A stretch of 64,000 nucleotides of DNA from Niastella soli (lineage in GTDB: Bacteria > Bacteroidota > Bacteroidia > Chitinophagales > Chitinophagaceae). How positions within the stretch are numbered: the stretch's first letter is position 1; every line of letters starts with the position of its first letter. A program made the position numbers and the translations under genes. Below, one piece after another: positions 20,394 to 28,125 of the stretch. The stretch is taken from contig NZ_JAGHKO010000011.1 of assembly GCF_017742245.1 (NCBI RefSeq), forward strand, positions 584,518 to 648,517, given 5' to 3'. Below the pieces are notes generated by a model. It searched no databases. It was not told the DNA's origin and was given only the letters and a program-made list of their open reading frames with translations.

Positions 20394-23300
20394 TCACCTG
20401 AAATTCCTGCCCTTTGGGAACATACTTAACTGCTGACCGGCTTCTTCATTTGGTGCAGGGATGATCTTATTGTTTGGGGCTCTCTTTTTATCATTTTCTT
20501 CATTTGCTTCATGGTGCTTTCTTGCATCCGCCAACAGCTTTGAATAATTAAAGCAGCGTTCAGCAATTACATGAATAACCTCTCCTTCTTTTTGCAGTTT
20601 GCCTGCTATCATTATTAATTTCGACAGCGTGATCTCTTTCCGGAATTCCTTAAATAGATTTTCAAAAAATACAACATTCACGGTGCCGGTTTCATCTTCG
20701 ATGGTCATAAAACAAACGCCTTTTGCCGTTCCTGGCCGCTGCCTCACTAATACTAAGCCTGCCACGCTAACCAGATCGCCATCCTTCATTGTTACCAGAT
20801 CGGATGCAGATACGATGTGAAGCTGTCTCAATTTCTCGCGTACAAAATGCACCGGGTGTTGCTTTATGGAAAGGGAAGTGGTATGATAATCCTGGAGCAC
20901 ATGCTCAAATGGTGACATTTCTGGTAATGTCACCGGTTCCTGCTCCTCGTTCAATTGATCCGAAAAAATGCCGGTAGGGGTATCTTTTGTTGAAACTTCC
21001 CACAGCGCCCGCCTTCTATCCAGACCAATAGACCTGAATGCATCCGCATCAGCCAGTTTTTCCAGTGTTGAATCTGAAAGGCCGAGATTCCGCAGCTCAT
21101 TTATAGTCGAATAATAGGTTGTTCTACCGGTTAACAGCATTTTTATATCCTTTTCGCGCAACCCTCTAATGTGTCTGAAGCCAAGTCTTAAAGCATAATA
21201 TTGCCCCGATCTTTCTTCCAGAGTATTATCCCAGTCGGAATAATTGATATCAACTGGCCTTGCCACAACACCATGTTTTTGCGCATCACTCACCAATTGG
21301 GAAGGTTGATAAAAGCCCATTGGCATGCTATTTAAAATGGCGCAGCTAAATACGTCGGGGTAAAAGCATTTGATCCAGGACGAGATATAAACCAGGTGCG
21401 CAAAGCTGGCTGCATGGCTTTCCGGAAACCCGTAACTGCCAAATCCCTCCAACTGTCGAAAAACACGCTCAGCATACGCTGCAGTATAGCCGTTATTCAC
21501 CATGCCTTTTATGAGTTTCTCCTTAAAGTGAGATACCATGCCTGGTGATTTAAAAGTGGCCATGCTCTTTCTCAGCTTATCAGCTTCGGTAGGGGTAAAA
21601 CCTGCCGCTACAATGGCAATTTTCATGGCCTGCTCCTGGAAGAGCGGAACGCCTAAAGTTCTTTTCAGAATATCTTCTAACTCCTTTGAAGGGTATTCTA
21701 CCGGTTCTTCTCCATTTCGGCGCCGTAAATAGGGATGCACCATATCGCCCTGTATCGGTCCGGGTCTTACAATGGCAACCTCAATCACCAGATCATAAAA
21801 ACAGCGGGGTTTTAATCGGGGAAGCATGCTTTGCTGTGCCCGGGATTCAATTTGAAAAACCCCAATCGTGTCAGCCTTACTGATCATTTCATAAACGGCC
21901 GGATCATCGGGAGGGATATTGGCAAGCGTTAGATTAAGACCGTATTTTTTCTTAGCCAGATCAAAAGCTTTTCTAATGCAGGTAAGCATGCCAAGTGCCA
22001 GCACATCAACTTTAAGCCAGCCCAATACATCAATATCATCTTTGTTCCATTCTATACAGGTCCTGTTCTCCATGCGTGCGTTTAAGATGGGCACCAGGTC
22101 AGATAATTTTCCTCTGGTCATAACAAACCCACCGGTATGTTGCCCCAGCTGCCGGGGAAATCCCACATACTGTCTTGTAAGCGCTAACACCTTTTGCAAA
22201 TGTTTATCCCGTACATCAAATCCTTCTTCTGTGATGCGGGTGGTATCTATCGGTTGTTCAGGATATTCACCAAGAGAGCCAACGGAACCTGCAAGGCGGT
22301 TGATCATGTCTGTGGATAGTCCCATTGCTTTTGCAACATCCCTGATCGCCCCTTTTGAATGCTGTTGCGTAACGGTTGCGACGATCGCTGCCCGGTCGCG
22401 GCCATACTTATTGTAGATATATTGAATGACTTCTTCCCGGCGTTCATGTTCAAAATCCACATCAATGTCCGGCGGTTCATTACGTGCAGCAGAGATGAAC
22501 CGTTCAAATAGCAGGTCGAATTTTGTCGGGTCTACAGCCGTAATATTCAGGCAAAAACAAATGGTGGAATTAGCAGCAGATCCTCTTCCCTGACAAAGAA
22601 TACCTTGTTTACGGGCAAATCGTACAATATCATATACCGTAAGGAAATAAGAAGCATAGTTCATTTCCTCAATAAAGTGAAGTTCATGATTGATATTGTC
22701 AATGATCTTTTGCGGGATCTCGTTACCATAATGTTCTTTGGCGCCTTCCCAGGCTAAAAAAGTCAACGCTGAGAGGGGGCTGCGACCTTCAGTAATGATC
22801 TCTTCCGGATATTCATACTTTAATTCATCAAGAGAAAAGGTACAGGCTTCTGTTATTTCCCTCGTGTATTTGATAGCGTCTGGGTACTGTCTGAACAGCC
22901 GTTTCATTTCATTAGCAGGCTTTAAAAATCTTTCTGCATTGGCGTGCAGGCGAAACCCCGCGTTATAAATGGTACATTTTTCTCTTACGCAGGTTATAAT
23001 GTCCTGTAATTGTCGTCTTGAAGGGATGTGGTAATGCACATCATTGGTTGCCACCATTGGAAGATCAAAGCGACCAGCCAGTTCGGAGATGCGAAAAAGC
23101 TGCTTTTGATCGTCGCCCCGATACGTTTTTGAAGCGCCAATATAAAGATCACGTCCAAAGGCTTCCCGATATTCTGCTAATATGTTTATGTAGGAACTGT
23201 CAAAAACAAATGCTGAATTCAATGTATCTGGCGGGATAGAAATAAATTTGATCCCTTTTGAATGTTTATATACCTCTGATTTATTTAAAAAGCAGTCGCC

Positions 23301-23603
23301 TTTTTCTGCGCGGGTATTGCCAAAGGTAAGTAAGTTAGTCAGCAGGGAATAGGCTTCTTTATTGGTTGGATATGCCAGCAGACTGGGACCATCCAGCAGA
23401 TCAAGTCGGCAACCGGTAATAATTCTCAGCCCGTGTTCCCTGGCTGCGCTGTGCGCCCTAACCACACCAGCCAGAGTATTTCGATCAGTGATGGCAATTT
23501 CTTTATAGCCAAGTGATGCCGCCTGCTCCACTAATTCGTGTGGGTGTGATGCCCCGCGCAAAAATGAAAAATTGCTGGTAACCTGTAGTTCAGTGTACTC
23601 CAT
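20394..23603 (-). CDS. dnaE2: Error-prone DNA polymerase DnaE2 (C-family)
   Basis: The start is ATG at 23603 (MEYTELQVTSNFSFLRGASH); the in-frame extension upstream is unconvincing. About 1069 residues, usual for DnaE2 and shorter than replicative DnaE. It has an N-terminal PHP domain (SNFSFLRGASHP, AITDRNTLAGVV), the polymerase core with catalytic aspartates in PDIDVDF and in KVDVLALGM, a helix-hairpin-helix region and an OB-fold near the C-terminus (VSVAGLVLVRQRPGTAKG). It is the translesion polymerase of the ImuA-ImuB-DnaE2 mutasome, responsible for damage-induced mutagenesis. It starts 12 bp after the imuB stop on the minus strand, so it is the last gene of the imuA-imuB-dnaE2 operon. Regulation is probably through the inverted repeat upstream of imuA. 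Confidence 0.96.
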   Translation of the reverse strand: MEYTELQVTSNFSFLRGASHPHELVEQAASLGYKEIAITDRNTLAGVVRAHSAAREHGLRIITGCRLDLLDGPSLLAYPTNKEAYSLLTNLLTFGNTRAEKGDCFLNKSEVYKHSKGIKFISIPPDTLNSAFVFDSSYINILAEYREAFGRDLYIGASKTYRGDDQKQLFRISELAGRFDLPMVATNDVHYHIPSRRQLQDIITCVREKCTIYNAGFRLHANAERFLKPANEMKRLFRQYPDAIKYTREITEACTFSLDELKYEYPEEIITEGRSPLSALTFLAWEGAKEHYGNEIPQKIIDNINHELHFIEEMNYASYFLTVYDIVRFARKQGILCQGRGSAANSTICFCLNITAVDPTKFDLLFERFISAARNEPPDIDVDFEHERREEVIQYIYNKYGRDRAAIVATVTQQHSKGAIRDVAKAMGLSTDMINRLAGSVGSLGEYPEQPIDTTRITEEGFDVRDKHLQKVLALTRQYVGFPRQLGQHTGGFVMTRGKLSDLVPILNARMENRTCIEWNKDDIDVLGWLKVDVLALGMLTCIRKAFDLAKKKYGLNLTLANIPPDDPAVYEMISKADTIGVFQIESRAQQSMLPRLKPRCFYDLVIEVAIVRPGPIQGDMVHPYLRRRNGEEPVEYPSKELEDILKRTLGVPLFQEQAMKIAIVAAGFTPTEADKLRKSMATFKSPGMVSHFKEKLIKGMVNNGYTAAYAERVFRQLEGFGSYGFPESHAASFAHLVYISSWIKCFYPDVFSCAILNSMPMGFYQPSQLVSDAQKHGVVARPVDINYSDWDNTLEERSGQYYALRLGFRHIRGLREKDIKMLLTGRTTYYSTINELRNLGLSDSTLEKLADADAFRSIGLDRRRALWEVSTKDTPTGIFSDQLNEEQEPVTLPEMSPFEHVLQDYHTTSLSIKQHPVHFVREKLRQLHIVSASDLVTMKDGDLVSVAGLVLVRQRPGTAKGVCFMTIEDETGTVNVVFFENLFKEFRKEITLSKLIMIAGKLQKEGEVIHVIAERCFNYSKLLADARKHHEANEENDKKRAPNNKIIPAPNEEAGQQLSMFPKGRNFR

Positions 23604-23614
23604 AAAATAAACCT

Positions 23615-25114
23615 TCAGGCAAAAAAGCCATGTATGAACCAATAGGGTTTCTTTTCTTCATCATAATGACCTGCACGAAACAGCCAGTAACGGCAACCCT
23701 GTTCATCTTCAACGGTATAATAATCCCGGTGTTCTCCTTCTTCGATCCACCATTCCTGTTCAATTCTTTCGGGGCCATCTGCTTTCACTACTTTGTGGAA
23801 TTGTCCCTTGTATCTGAAATTCATTGGCGGGTAGTCGGGGATGGGGGCAGTTACGGTTATCTTTTCGGGTTTTTCCAATAGTAGTATTGGCCGGGGTTTG
23901 TTTGTTTGCCACTGTGTAGTTGATTGTTCAGTAAGTGACCCTGCTTTTTTAAAAGCTCGTTCTGGTAAATGATGTTCGGCTGGTAAATACCGTTGAATGG
24001 CATCCGGATTGATCCTTCCAGATAAACGGTCAATCAATTCAGCTATATGCTGATCATTTAATGCCGGGCTTTCTTTCCAGAATTCTTCCTGAGCAGGCGT
24101 ATAATCTTCCACATTTGTGGCTTCCAGCAGAAAGAGCTCAATGCCCAGGTCGGGTTCTAATGCAGACAGTTTCATTTCAAAAAGATGAAACAAATGTTTG
24201 ACGTTACACGAGGCCTTGCTGGTGCTGATCTGTATGCCTACGGTCTTGCTATCAACGCGATAACCTTTAAAATTAGCGGTGCGTACTCCTTTCCCTTCTT
24301 TTTGCATGCGCTCGCAGAGTTGTTGCAGCAGCGTATGTAAGGCTATTTCAATTCCTTCTATCCGGGCAATAGGTTCTATACAAGGGAGTCGTACCTGATA
24401 AGGTTCCGGGGGGATGATGGGTTCAATAAATTCGGGTTCTTTACCCATCATTTGGTTGATGCGTTGGAGAATAAGCGGGCCAAACCGGCGTCTCAAGGAA
24501 GCGGACGGAATGGTAACTAAACTTTTGATCTGGCTTAATCCCAGTTTATGTAAACGAGCTATTGTATTTTCATCCAGTCGCAAGGCTTCGGGCGGTAAAG
24601 AAATGAGTGATCCCAATTGTTTGTTCTTTTCGACAATCATCTCATTTCCAAACCGGGTGATAGCCCAGGCTGCGCCAATCGTATCAGCCATTGCCGCCTT
24701 TGCCTGGTAACCTCTGGCTTTTAATCGGTTTATTATATCCAATACGTATGCTTCCTCACTGCCCCATAAATGGGAACAACCTGTTGCATCCAGTAGTATG
24801 CCACCCAATGGGTCCAGGGCTACAGTTGGCGTAAAACGGATACACCATGCTGCTATTCGTTGCCAAAGCTGACTGGCAAGTCCTGGCTTATCATCAAAAT
24901 ATTGCAATGAGGGGCAGATGGCCCTTGCATCGGCCAATGCCATTCCTTCGCGGATCAGTAATTGCTGTGCAAGGGGATTTGCTGCAGTGATCACCATTCT
25001 ACCATGTGTAGCCGCCGATAGAACAAACGCATTATTTTTAAGGTCGGGCCTTTGCTGCTCAAACCAATCCGTCGCCAAATGCGGAAACCATATTGCCACA
25101 TATCTTTTCTCCAT
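23615..25114 (-). CDS. imuB: ImuB-like inactive Y-family DNA polymerase
   Basis: This 499-residue Y-family-like protein lacks the catalytic acids. The first motif, normally a DmDaF, reads AIWFPHLATDWF, and the second, normally SIDEAFLD, reads DPLGGILLD (DE replaced by GG). This is the hallmark of ImuB, an adaptor that bridges DnaE2, the beta clamp and ImuA rather than copying DNA itself. A helix-hairpin-helix-like region (LHKLGLSQIKSLVTIPSASL) and a little-finger-like domain follow, and the C-terminal tail (about 400-499) is the ImuB-type extension. It lies 1 bp after imuA and 12 bp before dnaE2, in one operon. Confidence 0.93.
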   Translation of the reverse strand: MEKRYVAIWFPHLATDWFEQQRPDLKNNAFVLSAATHGRMVITAANPLAQQLLIREGMALADARAICPSLQYFDDKPGLASQLWQRIAAWCIRFTPTVALDPLGGILLDATGCSHLWGSEEAYVLDIINRLKARGYQAKAAMADTIGAAWAITRFGNEMIVEKNKQLGSLISLPPEALRLDENTIARLHKLGLSQIKSLVTIPSASLRRRFGPLILQRINQMMGKEPEFIEPIIPPEPYQVRLPCIEPIARIEGIEIALHTLLQQLCERMQKEGKGVRTANFKGYRVDSKTVGIQISTSKASCNVKHLFHLFEMKLSALEPDLGIELFLLEATNVEDYTPAQEEFWKESPALNDQHIAELIDRLSGRINPDAIQRYLPAEHHLPERAFKKAGSLTEQSTTQWQTNKPRPILLLEKPEKITVTAPIPDYPPMNFRYKGQFHKVVKADGPERIEQEWWIEEGEHRDYYTVEDEQGCRYWLFRAGHYDEEKKPYWFIHGFFA

Positions 25115-25115
25115 C

Positions 25116-25838
25116 TCATACTATTTTCCGGACCAGTTCTCTTTCGAAATTGTATTTCGGGGTCACTACAAATTTTCCCGATTGCCATTGGATTTCCCAA
25201 CGGCCCTGTTTGCCGTTTCTCACTTTTAATAATTGTACGTCCCATTTGGGAAAGCCAAGGCCAGGCAAGCCATCATTCCCTTCACCTGGCATTGGTGTTA
25301 TCTGCCAGCGGGTAACACAGGATGTCATTTGATTTCTTGGATTTTGACGAAGAAGAAATCCCGTTACTTTGCTATGTTCTACCGCCAGTTGAAATCTTCT
25401 GCTTTCAATAAGACTGATCTCATTAAGTTGACCTACTACGGCCGTAACTGCATCGCATTTAAGCGCTTCCTCCATCGCAAACAACTTTTCTTTTTCATTT
25501 TTAAGGTGAATAAAAATGACTTTTTCTGGGTTCACCCCAAAAGCTTTTAAGGAGGGCGGATAGATCATTTTGCCGGTGCTGATCCATATGATAGCGCCCT
25601 GTTGTGTAAGCAGAGAAGATAATATGCCGCTGATAAATCCTGCAGATGCAGAAACCGTTTCCTGGCCGGTACAAAAGAATTCATGAATGGCTCCTGTTGG
25701 AAAGATATTATTGGGAAAGGCCGTTTTAATCTGTTCCAGGCCATGCCAATTGGTAACATTGTTGGAGGCAGGTTTGAAACCTTGAAGCAAGAGAATATCC
25801 TGCTGCAATCGCGCAAAAGTATCTTGATTGGCAGCCAT
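25116..25838 (-). CDS. imuA: ImuA-like RecA/SulA-related mutasome protein
   Basis: I use ATG 25838 (MAANQDTFARLQQDIL). The TTG 13 codons upstream would abut the inverted repeat. About 240 residues, the usual size for Bacteroidota ImuA. The body shows the family pattern of a small RecA-like fold: FPTGAIHEFFC, AIIWISTGKMIYPPSLKAFG, VIFIHLKNEKEKLFAMEEAL, TAVVGQLNEISLIESRRFQLA. The Walker A loop is not canonical. ImuA helps assemble the DnaE2-ImuB mutasome. It is the first gene of the operon, 1 bp before imuB, and has a perfect 8-bp inverted repeat 40 bp upstream. The identification rests on the fold-like pattern plus the operon. Confidence 0.88.
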   Translation of the reverse strand: MAANQDTFARLQQDILLLQGFKPASNNVTNWHGLEQIKTAFPNNIFPTGAIHEFFCTGQETVSASAGFISGILSSLLTQQGAIIWISTGKMIYPPSLKAFGVNPEKVIFIHLKNEKEKLFAMEEALKCDAVTAVVGQLNEISLIESRRFQLAVEHSKVTGFLLRQNPRNQMTSCVTRWQITPMPGEGNDGLPGLGFPKWDVQLLKVRNGKQGRWEIQWQSGKFVVTPKYNFERELVRKIV

Positions 25839-25877
25839 GACTATTGGTTGTAGTGTTGCTAATGATTCTGGCTGCAA

Positions 25878-25898
25878 AATACTAAATATATTAGTATT
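25878..25898. promoter_or_regulatory. Perfect inverted repeat upstream of imuA, candidate damage-response operator
   Basis: AATACTAA (25878-25885) and TTAGTATT (25891-25898) are perfect inverse complements around ATATA. The element ends 40 bp from the imuA ATG, where a repressor would block the promoter of the mutasome operon. Its identity as a LexA-type site is inference; no lexA-like gene is visible in the window. Confidence 0.5.
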
Positions 25899-26030
25899 TG
25901 CCGTGTTCTTTTATACATATCTTTAAAAATTATTGACAGATCGAATCGAGAATAGAAATGGTCAGTGAAAATCGGGTATTTAAAAGAAGCTCCGGAATAT
26001 ACAATGCCGTTCATCGATAAAAATAATAAT

Positions 26031-26067
26031 AAAGGAGGCCATTTTCTGGCCTCCTTTATTTTTTTCC
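26031..26067. terminator. Strong bidirectional-looking terminator between imuA and the small membrane gene
   Basis: AAAGGAGGCC (26031-26040) pairs perfectly with GGCCTCCTTT (26048-26057) around ATTTTCT, followed by ATTTTTTTT. On the minus strand the stem runs into a T-rich stretch too, so it can end the minus-strand membrane-protein transcript before imuA. Confidence 0.8.
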
Positions 26068-26124
26068 CAAACCGGCTATAATTGTCAGTAGGGCGGTTTA
26101 TTCAGGTGATCTGATTGAAAGGTG

Positions 26125-26472
26125 TTAAAGTAATCCACAGGCCAATAAAATACCAAGATCAATAAGGATACTGGAAAACAAAAAGGGGATGGTTATTTTA
26201 GTTGGTAACGCGGCCAAATTGGTGATAAGTACCATGGCCATCGCTAATATCGCTATCATAAATAAGATCAGGTTATTACCCGAATTTACAACGGCCATAA
26301 CGGTTAATGGGGTCAGCACGCAGCCGTGGCCTGCGATGGCAATGGCTAACCATGAGAAACGATTTTCCTGCTGATTACTGCACCATTTGATAAAATTGGA
26401 AAAAGTTAAAGTATTTGATCTTCTTTCGGTATGAGTTGCTGCTATTGGGTGTTTGAATGCTATGTTTGACAT
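26125..26472 (-). CDS. Small integral membrane protein, unknown function
   Basis: 115 residues. After a polar N-terminal 40 residues (with the sequence FIKWCSNQQENRFSWLAIA), three hydrophobic helices follow: LAIAIAGHGCVLTPLTVMAV, LILFMIAILAMAMVLIT and ITIPFLFSSILIDLGILLA. I recognise no family motif. It follows the TetR gene at 27169-26570 on the same strand with a 97-bp gap and ends at a strong hairpin, so the two may share a transcript. It could be a regulated target of that TetR protein; this is inference from position. Confidence 0.65.
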   Translation of the reverse strand: MSNIAFKHPIAATHTERRSNTLTFSNFIKWCSNQQENRFSWLAIAIAGHGCVLTPLTVMAVVNSGNNLILFMIAILAMAMVLITNLAALPTKITIPFLFSSILIDLGILLACGLL

Positions 26473-26569
26473 TTGTTATTTGATTTTGTTACCCAAAGGT
26501 CACTCTGGATAAGCGGGCATTCAATGAGCCATGTGAGCTTGCAACATGATTTTTGTCAGTCCGGAATGA

Positions 26570-27169
26570 TCAGGCTTTTACGCCGTTGAAAAAAGTATCA
26601 GCTATAAAGGTTAGCTGGGTGGGGGACAATTGGAAATTTTCTTCCAGAAAGATCTTACTGGCCGTAGCCTTCAACGTTACATTGATCATGGTAGCCCACA
26701 AACTCATTTCTGCAGTGCTCATTACCTTAACTTCATGTTGGCTGATCCCGAGTATGAGGATATCTTTTAAGAGGTCTTCAATAAAAGAGTCCCGCTTTTT
26801 AATAATACTGTCAAACAGAAAATGATTTTCATACAGGTCTGCTTTAAAGATCCCAAACTTGTTGGCCTTTTGTTTTACGTCCTCAAGCAGGGTGGTAACC
26901 AGGATACGGAACCTGCTGGTGGCGGACCCCTCTTTTTTTACGGCCTCGGCAACCGTCGTCTGCGAGGCTACTATATCATTTAAAACAACCGCCTCAAAGA
27001 TCTCCTCCTTCGTTTTATAATAATAATACAAGGCACTTTTCGACTTGCCTACCTGACGGGCAATGTCCTCCATGGTGGTCTTTTTAAACCCAAACCGTTG
27101 AAACAGATCGCGGGCGCCGTTCAGTATTTCTTCTCGAAATGGATCTTTCAAATCTTGACTATTCGACAT
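26570..27169 (-). CDS. TetR/AcrR family transcriptional regulator
   Basis: The start is ATG 27169 (MSNSQDLKDPFREEIL); the 22 codons upstream carry no family sequence. About 199 residues. The N-terminal helix-turn-helix is textbook TetR: GARDLFQRFGFKKTTMEDIA, then RQVGKSKSALYYYYKTKEEIF. The C-terminal domain is a helical ligand-binding region with no clear ligand signature. It is divergent from the TetR-TolC-MFP-RND operon across 284 bp. A TTTTTGGTCGA site covers its own start (27169-27179) and recurs at 27396-27406 in front of the efflux operon. I infer autoregulation and possible cross-control of the pump. Confidence 0.9.
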   Translation of the reverse strand: MSNSQDLKDPFREEILNGARDLFQRFGFKKTTMEDIARQVGKSKSALYYYYKTKEEIFEAVVLNDIVASQTTVAEAVKKEGSATSRFRILVTTLLEDVKQKANKFGIFKADLYENHFLFDSIIKKRDSFIEDLLKDILILGISQHEVKVMSTAEMSLWATMINVTLKATASKIFLEENFQLSPTQLTFIADTFFNGVKA

Positions 27170-27179
27170 TTTTGGTCGA
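27162..27179. promoter_or_regulatory. TTCGAC-TTTTTGGTCGA operator-like site at the minus-strand tetR start
   Basis: TTCGAC (27162-27167) and GGTCGA (27174-27179) form an imperfect inverted repeat lying over the minus-strand tetR start codon. The 11-mer TTTTTGGTCGA is repeated exactly at 27396-27406. A TetR dimer bound here would block its own gene. Confidence 0.45.
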
Positions 27180-27380
27180 TTTATAGGTGTTCTTACAAAT
27201 ATACAGAATCCTCTCTTATCACCTGTTCCGCGCAAACAGAAACGATCGAAAAACCAGGCGTTTTGTGTGTGTATTTATAAAATAGATTGCATTTCAAGTA
27301 ATTATATCAAATCGTCAATGCTGTTGCTGCTAAATCCTACCAGACCCTTTTGCTGGTTTCACATATTCTTAACAATTTAA

Positions 27381-27447
27381 TTCGACTATTTGTACTTTTT
27401 GGTCGAAAAGTCATCATACATTTGACCAACAAACCAAATTGGTCGAA
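27381..27447. promoter_or_regulatory. Clustered TTCGAC/GGTCGAA inverted repeats before the efflux operon
   Basis: Two inverted repeats lie just before ATG 27454. The first is TTCGAC (27381-27386) with GTCGAA (27402-27407). The second is TTTGACCAA (27421-27429) with TTGGTCGAA (27439-27447), complementary at 8 of 9 positions. They share the GGTCGA core with the site at 27174. These are likely TetR operators for the tetR-tolC-MFP-RND transcript. Confidence 0.5.
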
Positions 27448-27453
27448 TATTTA

Positions 27454-28116
27454 ATGAATGAATTAGTCATCTTAGAAACAGCCTATCGTCTCTTCACCAT
27501 ACAGGGCATACAGCTCTTTACAATGGATGAAATAGCCTCGCGGCTGGCGATCTCTAAAAAGACCCTTTACCGGTTTTTCACTTCCCGCCAGCATCTGGTG
27601 CAGCAGGTTTGCCAACTGGTGGCAGACGATTACAGCCAGGCCATGGAAACGGCTGAAAATGGAAAAGCAGACAACCTGCAAAGGGTACTTGGGTTTATGG
27701 CAGCCAACGTGGCTTTCTGTAAGAAGATCAGCTTCACCTTTTTTGCCGATCTGCAAAAGCATTATCCGGCTGAGTACCTGAACCTAACCACCACGCTCAA
27801 TGCGATTACGGAGCAACGGTTACTGGGTGTACTGGAACAGGGTATTGTGGAAGGGGTGTTCCGGGGAAGCCTGCATCCGAAACTGGTAGTTACCATCTTA
27901 CTACAACATATAAAAAGGGATTTTGAGTTCGCGGCAGAGCTGGTCAACGATTATTCAAAAGATGAAGTGTTCAGACAGGCCATGTACTTGTTCCTGTATG
28001 GCATTATTGCGCCCAATGCGCTTCCGCAATTGGAAAATGAATTGAAACAGTACAGTTTATCCAACAGAGCGGCACACACGGAAGAACGAAATAATATAAC
28101 CCAACAGTTCAATTAA
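27454..28116 (+). CDS. TetR/AcrR family regulator, first gene of the RND efflux operon
   Basis: I use ATG 27454 (MNELVILETAYRLFTIQGIQ) instead of the TTG five codons upstream. About 220 residues. The helix-turn-helix reads LFTMDEIASRLAISKKTLYR followed by FFTSRQHLVQQV. The C-terminal region is helical (FMAANVAFCKKISFTFFADL) and similar to TetR proteins placed in front of Bacteroidota RND pumps. The next gene, tolC-like, begins 9 bp later, so this regulator is co-transcribed with the pump and probably represses it through the GGTCGA repeats immediately upstream. The inducing ligand is unknown. Confidence 0.9.
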   Translation: MNELVILETAYRLFTIQGIQLFTMDEIASRLAISKKTLYRFFTSRQHLVQQVCQLVADDYSQAMETAENGKADNLQRVLGFMAANVAFCKKISFTFFADLQKHYPAEYLNLTTTLNAITEQRLLGVLEQGIVEGVFRGSLHPKLVVTILLQHIKRDFEFAAELVNDYSKDEVFRQAMYLFLYGIIAPNALPQLENELKQYSLSNRAAHTEERNNITQQFN

Positions 28117-28125
28117 ATATATAAA

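Noticed and set aside
23615-25114. Active DNA polymerase IV (DinB)
   Set aside because: Both catalytic acidic motifs are replaced and the gene sits in an imuA-dnaE2 operon, so ImuB is the right call.
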